The notes: generated by a model not told the origin, from the sequence alone. Shown: positions 1 through 6,007, counted from the stretch's first letter. The stretch: 6,816 nt of DNA from Bacillus massiliigorillae (GCF_000380245.2 NZ_HG428743.1:38598-45413), one strand, 5' to 3'. Made by a program: numbers and translations.

Positions 1-195
1 CTGTTTTTGTATATATTGTTGATTGTGCTGTCCATATTTCTTTTCCATCTTGCTGTAATTTGTCTTATAAATAATGGTAAAATGAAAGTCCTTAACATAA
101 TACTAAAACCACCACCAGGGACCACAATATTCTGATAATAAATAAAAAGTATAGTAATTGAATAAATAATTAATTTTATATATTTTCCCCGAATA
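1..195. other. AT-rich left flank without a supported gene
   Basis: No convincing gene is visible in this part of the 460-base region upstream of the RidA gene. It is AT-rich with a GC-richer patch near 110-122 (runs of ACC). A minus-strand frame opens with ATG at 98 and runs off the left edge. It has no clear ribosome binding site and is too short to judge. Confidence 0.5.
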
Positions 196-210
196 ATATT
201 CAGTGAATAT
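196..210. promoter_or_regulatory. 15-bp perfect dyad, possible operator
   Basis: ATATTCA-g-TGAATAT is a perfect 7+1+7 palindrome lying about 50 bp left of the cre site and 250 bp before the RidA start. Its symmetry and size suit a dimeric regulator. It does not closely match the CodY, Fur or PerR consensus as I know them, so no regulator is assigned. In such AT-rich DNA a chance palindrome is possible. Confidence 0.3.
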
Positions 211-256
211 ACACTCTTATCTTCCAGTTATTACGATAAAATTATCACGACCGTAT

Positions 257-270
257 TGAAAGCGTTATCA
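257..270. promoter_or_regulatory. Consensus cre site (CcpA catabolite-responsive element)
   Basis: TGAAAGCGTTATCA matches all constrained positions of the Bacillus cre consensus TGWAANCGNTNWCA. CcpA, the LacI-family carbon catabolite regulator of Firmicutes, binds such sites with HPr-Ser-P. The site is flanked by TATTGAA (254-260) and TTCAATA (271-277), which extends the dyad. It lies upstream of the TATAAT at 310-315. If that box is used, the cre centre is near -58, a position where CcpA is known to activate (as at ackA) rather than block. The match is seen directly; the regulatory sense is inferred. Confidence 0.65.
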
Positions 271-309
271 TTCAATATTTAAATCAAATTCAGTTGCATT
301 CACACCATT

Positions 310-315
310 TATAAT
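310..315 (+). promoter_or_regulatory. Candidate -10 box for the RidA gene
   Basis: A perfect TATAAT lies about 145 bp upstream of the RidA start and 40 bp downstream of the cre site. The hexamer 17 bp upstream (AATTCA, 287-292) is a poor -35 match, which would suit an activator-dependent promoter. The assignment is tentative because AT-rich DNA offers many TATAAT-like hexamers. Confidence 0.35.
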
Positions 316-443
316 ATTACAAAAGCATGCATTGTATATTCTTGAAGCGTCAAATATTTGGCAGTCAGGGTATGAATAATTCCACATATAGTTGTTTCTA
401 TATCTTTTAATATGAACCTTGTAAGAAATACATAAATATATCT

Positions 444-451
444 AAAAGGAG
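444..451 (+). promoter_or_regulatory. Ribosome binding site of the RidA gene
   Basis: AAAAGGAG lies 9 bases before the ATG at 461, a strong Shine-Dalgarno match that fixes the start of the triple RidA gene. Confidence 0.85.
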
Positions 452-460
452 AATAACTTC

Positions 461-1732
461 ATGAACGGCGATAACGCAGTAGTAGCAAGAAATGCGGAAA
501 ATGCTCCAAATGGTATTGGTCTATATTCACAAACTGTAGCGTTCTCTCATTATAATAATCTTTCAGCTCAATTACCTATCGAACCCAAAACCGGTAAATT
601 AGTAGCTGGCGGTATAAAAGAGCAGGCTGAACAGTGCTTTAAAAATATCAAGGCAATTATAGACAGCATCGATCATGTTATGAGCGATATTGTTAGAATC
701 ACTGTATTCGTTAAGAATATCAAAGATATTGACGCCGTAGATGAAGTTTATAAAACATTCTTCCCTACCTATGTTCCTACACGGACGACAGTCGCAGTTG
801 CAGCTTTACCTATGGATGCTTTGGTGCAAATTGAAGCACTTGTTTCAAATGGTGAAGGTACAATTCCAAATGCACCACAAGCAGGCGATCTCATAAAGCT
901 TACAAATAACACGGCAAATGCACCAATAAGTCCTTTATCTACACAAACTGTGTCTTTCTCTCATTACAACAATCTTTCAGCTCAATTACCTATCGATCCA
1001 AAAACTGGTAGATCGGTAACTGGCGGTGTAAAAGAGCAGGCTGGACAGTGCTTAAAAAATATCAAGGCAATTTTAGAAAGTATCGATGTTCCTTTTGACG
1101 ATATTGTTAAAATTAATATCTTCCTTAAAAACCTCTCGGATATAGAGGCCGTAAACGAAGTTTATACAACATTTTTCCCAGACTCGGCTATCGCCAGAGC
1201 CGTAGCCTATGTCCCTGCACGTACAATAGTTGCAGCTTCAGCTTTACCTATGGATGCTTTAGTACAAATTGAAGCAGTGGTATCACACGGAGATGGTACA
1301 CCACCACAAGCTGTTGAAGACAGACATGGACTTGTCATATGGGCAAACAACACTAAAAATGCACCAAAGTGTTCTCTATCTACACAAACTGTAGCATTTT
1401 CTCATTACAATCATCTTTCAGCTCAATTACCTTTGGACCCAACAACTGGTCAAATAGTAGCTGGTGGTGTAAAAGAGCAGGCTGGACAGTGCTTAAAAAA
1501 TATCAAGGCAATTTTAGAAAGTATCAACCACGTTATGGACGATGTGGTTAAAGTAAATATCTTTCTTAAAAATATTGCAGATATTGATGCTGTAGACGAA
1601 GTTTACACAACATTCTTCCCAGGCGGTGTTCCTGCACGAAGAACAGTTGGCGTATCAGCTTTACCTAAAGATGCTTTAATCCAAATCGATGTAGTTGTAT
1701 CAAACGCTGAAGGAACACCTCCAAAAGCATAA
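461..1732 (+). CDS. Triple-domain RidA (YjgF/YER057c/UK114) family protein
   Basis: The 423-residue protein has three RidA domains in tandem, at about residues 1-137, 138-284 and 285-423. Each contains a QTV..SHYN motif, SAQLP, a KEQA(E/G)QC.KNIKAI helix, a VP(T/A)R motif and Q-I-(E/D). Ordinary RidA proteins are about 125-130 residues, form homotrimers in the cytoplasm and hydrolyse reactive enamine/imine intermediates such as 2-aminoacrylate made by PLP enzymes. A covalent trimer is therefore plausible. The arginine that binds the substrate carboxylate is kept in all domains (R108, R254, R393). The N-terminal tyrosine is kept only in domain 1 (Y22; S160 and S307 elsewhere). The distal glutamate is E125, E271 and D410. 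The usual SGQ is SAQ throughout. Domain 2 has about 8 extra residues before VPAR. The ribosome binding site at 444-451 supports the start. The gene stands alone, with a terminator downstream. Family is certain; substrate is unknown, and the sites may be altered. Confidence 0.93.
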   Translation: MNGDNAVVARNAENAPNGIGLYSQTVAFSHYNNLSAQLPIEPKTGKLVAGGIKEQAEQCFKNIKAIIDSIDHVMSDIVRITVFVKNIKDIDAVDEVYKTFFPTYVPTRTTVAVAALPMDALVQIEALVSNGEGTIPNAPQAGDLIKLTNNTANAPISPLSTQTVSFSHYNNLSAQLPIDPKTGRSVTGGVKEQAGQCLKNIKAILESIDVPFDDIVKINIFLKNLSDIEAVNEVYTTFFPDSAIARAVAYVPARTIVAASALPMDALVQIEAVVSHGDGTPPQAVEDRHGLVIWANNTKNAPKCSLSTQTVAFSHYNHLSAQLPLDPTTGQIVAGGVKEQAGQCLKNIKAILESINHVMDDVVKVNIFLKNIADIDAVDEVYTTFFPGGVPARRTVGVSALPKDALIQIDVVVSNAEGTPPKA

Positions 1733-1815
1733 CAGGCATTTGTTAGTAAATACAGAAACTATCAAAGCTACTTGTTAATGCCGGTGGTAAAAGCGACATC
1801 GCACATCCTATTCAT

Positions 1816-1858
1816 AAAAAGGGGCTGTCTCAAATGACAATTGAGACAGCCCCTTTTT
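1816..1858 (+). terminator. Rho-independent terminator after the RidA gene
   Basis: GGGGCTGTCTCAA (1821-1833) pairs perfectly with 1841-1853 around a 7-base loop, and flanking A5 (1816-1820) and T5 (1854-1858) extend it. The 13-bp GC-rich stem and T tract end RidA transcription about 85 bases after its stop. The symmetric A and T runs let it also act leftwards. The GGGGCTGTC..-type arm resembles terminal repeats of some insertion sequences, but no transposase is nearby. Confidence 0.85.
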
Positions 1859-1874
1859 ACAGCGCAGTTGAAAA

Positions 1875-2261
1875 AGCATCGAGATGCTAGCAAGGAGAAA
1901 AGCTTGCGATAACGACAAAATCTTACCAATCGAGTACAGTCCTCCACTCTATTTAAAATCAGTAATCTGAATAAATAATTGAATCTCTGCCAGAATCATT
2001 AAGATTAAGAATTTAAAAGACTTTCAACTTAACTCGGGATTACTTTGTTCATTTGTTCCCCAAGATCAATCGCTCCATCTCCACTTTATATTCCACAACG
2101 GATTACATCGGAATCTCCTCCTTATCAAGTAAGTATAATTATGGACCTGTAGGACCAAAATTGCGATATCTTTTCCCTTTTAACCATTGACCTTCTAATA
2201 GCTATACATCTCGTGCAGATACATCATCAACAATAACAATCCTTGCAATAAACTGATATCT
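1875..2261 (-). pseudogene. Decayed fragment of a fumarylacetoacetate hydrolase-family gene
   Basis: On the minus strand, the frame from 2261 leftwards reads YQFIARIVIVDDVSARDV, stop, LLEGQWLKGKRYRNFGPTGP, stop, LYLLDKEEIPM, stop. VxDVSARDVQ, the QW.KGK segment and FGP.GPYL are hallmarks of the FAH fold, whose members are metal-dependent hydrolases or decarboxylases in aromatic and keto-acid breakdown. The stops at 2202-2204 and 2139-2141 fall where intact relatives usually carry Gln and Tyr, consistent with point decay of CAG and TAT. A third stop is at 2103-2105. Below about 2070 the frame is lost, though a TDFK.SGGLYSIG segment nearer 1930-1970 recalls the TLxPGD..STGTP motif. The N-terminal half is absent, and the pyrimidine repeat begins there. 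No ribosome binding site is visible. The family call rests on remembered motifs. The lower boundary is approximate. Confidence 0.62.
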
Positions 2262-2280
2262 ATTAATAGAAGAAAAGAAT

Positions 2281-2900
2281 CTCTTTCCTATTTTTCACTT
2301 CATTTCTTCTTTATCACCTTTAAACTTTTCTTCACTTCTTCTTTTCCTCTCTCATACTTCTATTTTCTTTCTTCTTCCTCTTTTCATTTTTTAAAGCATT
2401 TCATTTTTCTCTCTCCTTCTTTTCTTCTTTATCACCTTTAAACTTTTCTTCGCTTCTTCCTTTCTTCTCTCATACTTCTATTTTCCCTTTTCTTCCTCTT
2501 TTCATTTTTTATGACATTTCATTTCTTCCTCTCCTTCTTTTCTTCTTTATCACTTTTAAACTTTTCTTCACTTCTTCCTTTCTTCTCTCATACTTCTATT
2601 TTCTCTCTTCTTCCTCTTTTCATTTTTTAATACACTTACTTTTCTTCTTTACTTCTTTATCACTTTTGAATTTTTCTTCACTTCTTCTTTTCTTTTTTAC
2701 TACTTTTAAACTTATCTTCTCATCCTCTTTTATTGTTAAATACTTATATTTTTTTATTCTTTTACTCTTTTATTCTTTACTGTCTTTATTTTTTTCTTTT
2801 TTACTTCTTTTACATATTTACAACCTTTATTTTATTCTTCTTTTCTTCTTTATCACTTAAAAATGTTTCTTTTTCAATTCTTTTCTTCGTACCAAGAAAA
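2281..2900. repeat. Pyrimidine-rich tract with 118-bp tandem repeats
   Basis: Units begin with TTTATCAC at 2310, 2428 and 2546, giving two periods of exactly 118 bp. The third unit is about 110 bp long, with the next TTTATCAC at 2656. Further decayed pieces follow near 2700 and at 2849. The first unit has about 16 purines in 118 bases, so the plus strand is roughly 86% C and T, and the units differ by scattered substitutions. A period of 118 is not a multiple of three, and all minus-strand frames contain stops, so a coding repeat is unlikely in its present state. Frames reading Phe/Leu-rich (plus) or Lys/Arg/Glu-rich (minus) are compositional artefacts. Possible roles include replication-slippage satellite DNA, triplex-forming DNA or the remains of a Lys/Glu-rich gene; none is proven. 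Confidence 0.85.
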
Positions 2901-2930
2901 ATTGTTGCAATCCCACACATTTTCGTCTAA

Positions 2931-3346
2931 AATATGGTTAAAACAAACTAGGCACATAATATACATTATATACGTTCATTCTTAAAAAACATGTGTTAAA
3001 CTCGGCATATAATGTTTAAAAACAATAGGGTTTTAGATAGTAAATGATAGTAATATACTCGGCATATAAGTGAATAAATTTCAACAACGATTTAGAAATA
3101 TTTTTCCATATCCAATTGGATTAAAGTACCATTTATTTCTCCGGTAACAATTTATCTTATTTTTACTTTTTTAACATATATAACCAATCTTTTTTGTTAA
3201 GATTATTAATATTAAAAATCAATTGAAAAATATTAAATTATTTATATATTAAAATTATAGAAATTATCGCAATTAACATAATATAAAGTTTATTTAGAAT
3301 GTTTCGTAATTAATAGATAAGTTAGAATATTCACTCTGTTAACTTC
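2931..3346. other. AT-rich spacer upstream of the recombinase
   Basis: No gene is supported here. The segment is very rich in A and T and holds the three CTCGGCATATAA-like motifs at 2948, 3001 and 3058. A TAGAAT at 3323-3328 could be a -10 box for the recombinase, but no good -35 hexamer sits 16-18 bp upstream. Confidence 0.5.
2948..3070. repeat. Three direct copies of a 13-bp motif (CTCGGCATATAAT-like)
   Basis: CTAGGCACATAAT (2948-2960), CTCGGCATATAAT (3001-3013) and CTCGGCATATAAG (3058-3070) repeat in one orientation, spaced 53 and 57 bp. Copies 2 and 3 differ only at the last base, and copy 1 differs from copy 2 at two positions. The GGCA core stands out from the AT-rich background. They could bind a regulator or be recombinase arm-type sites. 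The function is unknown. Confidence 0.45.
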
Positions 3347-3349
3347 AGG

Positions 3350-3356
3350 AAAGGAG
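3350..3356 (+). promoter_or_regulatory. Ribosome binding site of the recombinase gene
   Basis: AAAGGAG lies 8 bases before the ATG at 3365, an optimal Shine-Dalgarno that supports this start. Confidence 0.85.
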
Positions 3357-3364
3357 TGTGAACG

Positions 3365-4279
3365 ATGATTCAGGAATATATTTCCTTTCTCCAAGAAAAG
3401 GGAATGGCACAAAATACCATTATTTCCTATAGTAATGATTTATCTTATTTTTTCCGTGATTTACATATTCAACCAGATGATTTTGTAACGGCAGCTGATA
3501 TCCGAAAATGGATCAATGAAATGTTAAATCCTACACATACAAAAGCGTTAGCAATCACTACCATCAATCGTCGATTAAATGCATTAAGAGGATTTTATAA
3601 TTGGGCTGTGAAAATGAAGAAGATACAGCACAATCCAATTATAGATATTCAAGATTTGAAATCTGCAGATGAAGAGCATGAAAAGATCATGTGGCTAACG
3701 GAAGATGAGTTCGAAGATTTACTCCATATAATAAGGAAGAAACCCGTCAAAAGTCGTGGTGTTGATCCCGAAGAAAAGTTTCGTAGAGATAGAACCATTA
3801 TCTACTTACTGACATATGCTGGACTAAGGGTGGACGAACTATCATGCCTCAAGCTGACAGATGTGGACCTGGAGTTAAAGCGTATTCGTGTTGTCGGAAA
3901 AGGTATGAAGGTGCGGACCATACCGATTGCCAACATACTGCTGGCTGAAATACAGGAATGGTTTAGTTTTAGGTCCAAAATGGCAGAGCAAAAACCGTAT
4001 ATTGCGGATTCACCATATGTCTTCTACAGTCAACGCTCACCGAAGTTTACTGTTCGTGGTATTCAGACAATGATTGAAGGCTATAGCTTACCGAAGAAAA
4101 AGCTAACGCCTCATATGTTCCGACATACATTTTGTAAGTGGATGCTGAAGGCAACGAACAATGATATTGAAAAAGTGCGCAGACTTGCTGGTCACAGCAA
4201 CATAGCGACAACCAGTCGTTATTTGAAAGATTCATATAGTGACTTAGCAGATGCGGTTGATGCGTTGCCAAGGTTTTAA
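3365..4279 (+). CDS. Tyrosine recombinase/integrase (XerC/XerD-like)
   Basis: The 304-residue protein has an N-terminal SAM-like core-binding domain (about residues 1-90) and a C-terminal phage-integrase catalytic domain (about 108-300). All catalytic residues are present: R155 in YAGLRVDEL, K179 in VVGKGMKVR, H250 and R253 in HMFRH, H277 in LAGHS, and the nucleophile Y286 in SRYLK. Such enzymes cut and rejoin DNA at specific sites through a 3'-phosphotyrosyl intermediate. The length equals that of XerC/XerD/CodV proteins. It stands alone, without an excisionase or phage genes, so it may be a solitary Xer-type or a relic integrase of a small element. It is not in the usual xerC/codV context, so I give no gene name. 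No att-site pair could be identified by eye. The ribosome binding site at 3350-3356 supports the start. Confidence 0.93.
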   Translation: MIQEYISFLQEKGMAQNTIISYSNDLSYFFRDLHIQPDDFVTAADIRKWINEMLNPTHTKALAITTINRRLNALRGFYNWAVKMKKIQHNPIIDIQDLKSADEEHEKIMWLTEDEFEDLLHIIRKKPVKSRGVDPEEKFRRDRTIIYLLTYAGLRVDELSCLKLTDVDLELKRIRVVGKGMKVRTIPIANILLAEIQEWFSFRSKMAEQKPYIADSPYVFYSQRSPKFTVRGIQTMIEGYSLPKKKLTPHMFRHTFCKWMLKATNNDIEKVRRLAGHSNIATTSRYLKDSYSDLADAVDALPRF

Positions 4280-4333
4280 AATTCATAAATTAAATTAAAA
4301 TGGCGAAAATAAACGGTCAATTAATCTCTTCAC

Positions 4334-4612
4334 AAGAAAAGCGCAAGCGCCCGTTTAGAGACGTATAAACTGGAGCTCTCATCCTTTAGATAAAGGAAAA
4401 ACCGAAATGTGGAGAACGCCTGTTTATTGGTGACAAGCATAAAGCAAGCTGGCTAGAAGGTCGCTTTTAACTTTCTGGACTGATTGACTTATGTCTTCGA
4501 GCCGATGGCGTTCGAAACTAGACAACACGAAGAGCCGATAGGCGATTCGATGTTGACCTATCGTAGGGAAGAGAGCGAAGTTTACTAGTCTCTGGGCGCT
4601 GAAGCTAGACAA
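4334..4612 (+). repeat. Multi-stem structured intergenic element (possible ncRNA or repeat)
   Basis: A GC-richer segment between recombinase and terminator folds into nested stems. A closing helix joins AGCGCCC (4346-4352) and GGGCGCT (4594-4600). Inside it are GTTTA/TAAAC (4353-4357/4366-4370), TCCTTT/AAAGGA (4382-4387/4392-4397), GAACGCC/GGCGTTC (4414-4420/4507-4513) enclosing CATAA/TTATG (4438-4442/4489-4493) and CTAGAAGG/CTTTCTGG (4453-4460/4471-4478), CGATAGG/CCTATCG (4536-4542/4557-4563) and AGAGA/TCTCT (4570-4574/4589-4593). A tail ending CTAGACAA occurs twice (4508-4525 and 4596-4612), suggesting two modules. It recalls GCGCAAGCGCC...GCTAGACAA-type intergenic repeats I associate with Bacillales genomes, from memory only. 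It could be a transcribed RNA, a MITE-like repeat or both. The 66-residue minus-strand frame across it is not credible as a gene. Confidence 0.65.
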
Positions 4613-4615
4613 TAG

Positions 4616-4660
4616 AAAAACCATCTCAAAGTAAAAATGCCTTACTTTAAGATGGTTTTT
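4616..4660. terminator. Bidirectional Rho-independent terminator
   Basis: CCATCT (4621-4626) pairs with AGATGG (4650-4655), and AAAGTAA (4628-4634) with TTACTTT (4642-4648), with one mismatch and a 7-base loop. A5 before and T5 after give a T tract on either strand. It lies between the plus-strand recombinase and element and the 3' end of the minus-strand Schlafen-type gene at 4678, so it can serve both converging units. Confidence 0.88.
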
Positions 4661-4677
4661 GTCTATTTCAAATCCTT

Positions 4678-5964
4678 TTATTGTCTAACCTCATACCTAG
4701 TAGAAGGCCCATTTCCCTTCTTTACAATTACTTTTTGTTCCAGTAATTGTTGAATCAACTGTCTGACAGAAGATTTACTTTTATTTAAATAATGTTCTAC
4801 ATCTTTGCTTGTGAATGTAGGCTGTGAGGATAACCACTCCAATAAAGAAGCATGGTCATGGTCTTGTTCCAAAGGATGGTCTAAATCAATTTTAGGTAAT
4901 GTGACCACAAAAGAGTTTGGACCAATTTCCCACGATGGAAGTAAGCCTGTATCTTGATAGCTTTCTTTCATGCGTTGAAGCCCCGTCCCGTAGCTTTCAA
5001 TCCATTTTAATCGAAAGAAGATGTTTGCTAGCTTTGGATTACGACTTTGTGAAATACCAAGCTCAATGTCAGTAATCGTTAAGCCCGATACGAGCCCACC
5101 AACTGAAACAAATTCGATTCGATCATCAAATAGATGAATTAAAATGCTAGTACTAAAGCTATAATCTCGATGAACAGCCGCATTAATGAGTGCTTCCCGA
5201 ATCGCATAAGCTGGGTATTCCGTCATTTCTACACGAGATAAACCATTAAAATAAGAAGATGTTGCATTGTGCATTTGGATATATTCGAAAGCATCATTCA
5301 CTTGTTTTAATAAAGAGCCCGTAAACTCTTTCCGGTCCTTAAATTCAAGCTTTGTATCACCGTTATACCTTGCGCATTTAATGGAATGCTCACATTGATC
5401 CGATAAAAGTAACGCTACGTTTGTATAATAACCCTCATCATTCACTACCCCAAGGGTTCGTAACTGTGAATCACCAAAAGTTAGTTGCTGCTGCTCAAAT
5501 ACCTTTTTGGCTTCTTGGAATGTAAGCTGTTGATTGAGGCAACGCATATTCTCAAAATCAAAACCATCACTCTCTTTAATCATCTGACGAATCGCTTCAT
5601 CAGATGCAGCACTCACAGATGTGCCATGACGTACAAATACACCTGATGGCTTCATCCCTTTGTTAGCCAAATGATACGGTCTTCTTGCACCTCTTGTCAC
5701 TTCAATTTCAATGATTTCCTTCCCTTGAATCGTGACAATTTGAGCACTTGTATGCACCAAAATATCGGGCTTAATACTGTCACGAAGTATACTGCTAATT
5801 CTCTCTAATTCCCGATGGGCAGATGCTAAGCCAATCACCGTTCCATCATCTTCTACACCAATTAGCACTTTGCCACCATTTGTATTTGCAAAAGCAATGA
5901 CTTCTTTCTTCAATCCTTCCGTCACTTCACGCTTCAACTCTAATGTAGGTGTTTCCTTAAACAT
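4678..5964 (-). CDS. Schlafen/AlbA_2-domain protein with GHKL-type ATPase domain
   Basis: The 428-residue protein starts with a Schlafen AlbA_2 domain (about residues 5-125; LELKRE at 8-13, then EVIAFANTNGGKVLIGVEDDG at 21-41), often annotated as a putative DNA-binding or divergent AAA domain. A GHKL-like ATP-binding region (HATPase_c_4) follows, about 245-358: E257, N261 and H265 in REALINAAVHRDYS, D281 in DDRIEFVSVGG, and ESYGTG (323-328) as a second glycine motif. Residues about 370-428 look like a winged helix (TSKDVEHYLNKSKSSVRQLI). This architecture is common in RecG-like or transcriptional regulator annotations; its biochemical role is poorly defined. It is not a helicase. Relatives occur in regulatory and defence settings, but neither is shown here. 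It is complete and monocistronic as far as visible. AGAGAGGTG at 5972-5980, 7 bases upstream, supports the start. Confidence 0.88.
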   Translation of the reverse strand: MFKETPTLELKREVTEGLKKEVIAFANTNGGKVLIGVEDDGTVIGLASAHRELERISSILRDSIKPDILVHTSAQIVTIQGKEIIEIEVTRGARRPYHLANKGMKPSGVFVRHGTSVSAASDEAIRQMIKESDGFDFENMRCLNQQLTFQEAKKVFEQQQLTFGDSQLRTLGVVNDEGYYTNVALLLSDQCEHSIKCARYNGDTKLEFKDRKEFTGSLLKQVNDAFEYIQMHNATSSYFNGLSRVEMTEYPAYAIREALINAAVHRDYSFSTSILIHLFDDRIEFVSVGGLVSGLTITDIELGISQSRNPKLANIFFRLKWIESYGTGLQRMKESYQDTGLLPSWEIGPNSFVVTLPKIDLDHPLEQDHDHASLLEWLSSQPTFTSKDVEHYLNKSKSSVRQLIQQLLEQKVIVKKGNGPSTRYEVRQ

Positions 5965-5971
5965 ACCCTTT

Positions 5972-5980
5972 CACCTCTCT
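5972..5980 (-). promoter_or_regulatory. Ribosome binding site of the Schlafen-type gene
   Basis: Read on the minus strand, AGAGAGGTG lies 7 bases before the ATG at 5964, a good Shine-Dalgarno match. Confidence 0.75.
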
Positions 5981-6007
5981 TTATCCCGTTCAAACTGGTT
6001 CTAAGAC

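Noticed and set aside
1..98. Minus-strand frame from ATG at 98 reading MLRTFILPLFIRQITARW and on to the left edge
   Set aside because: Only about 32 codons are visible, no clear ribosome binding site precedes it, and I recognise no family. It could be a cut gene, but cannot be supported.
349..373. Possible sigma-B promoter (GTCAAA, 13 bp, GGGTAT)
   Set aside because: The -10 matches GGGTAT, but the -35 fits only 4 of 6 positions and there is no other sign of stress control.
1369..1551. 60-residue plus-strand frame inside the RidA gene
   Set aside because: It lies fully within domain 3 of the RidA gene in another frame, without its own ribosome binding site.
1816..1858. Ends of an insertion sequence
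   Set aside because: The GGGGCTGTC arms resemble some IS ends, but they are only 7 bases apart and followed by T5, so a terminator explains them.
2281..2900. CRISPR array
   Set aside because: The 118-bp units are contiguous and similar along their length, without alternating short repeats and unique spacers, and no cas gene is present.
2666..2930. Two overlapping Phe/Leu-rich plus-strand frames of 64 and 65 residues
   Set aside because: They are products of the pyrimidine-rich tract, which codes mostly for Phe, Leu and Ser in any frame, and look like membrane peptides only for that reason.
4047..4286. 79-residue minus-strand frame
   Set aside because: It is antisense to the catalytic end of the tyrosine recombinase, which carries conserved motifs on the plus strand.
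4424..4624. 66-residue minus-strand frame across the structured element
   Set aside because: It overlies the paired stems and enters the terminator, and its sequence shows no domain. Such frames commonly arise from intergenic repeats.
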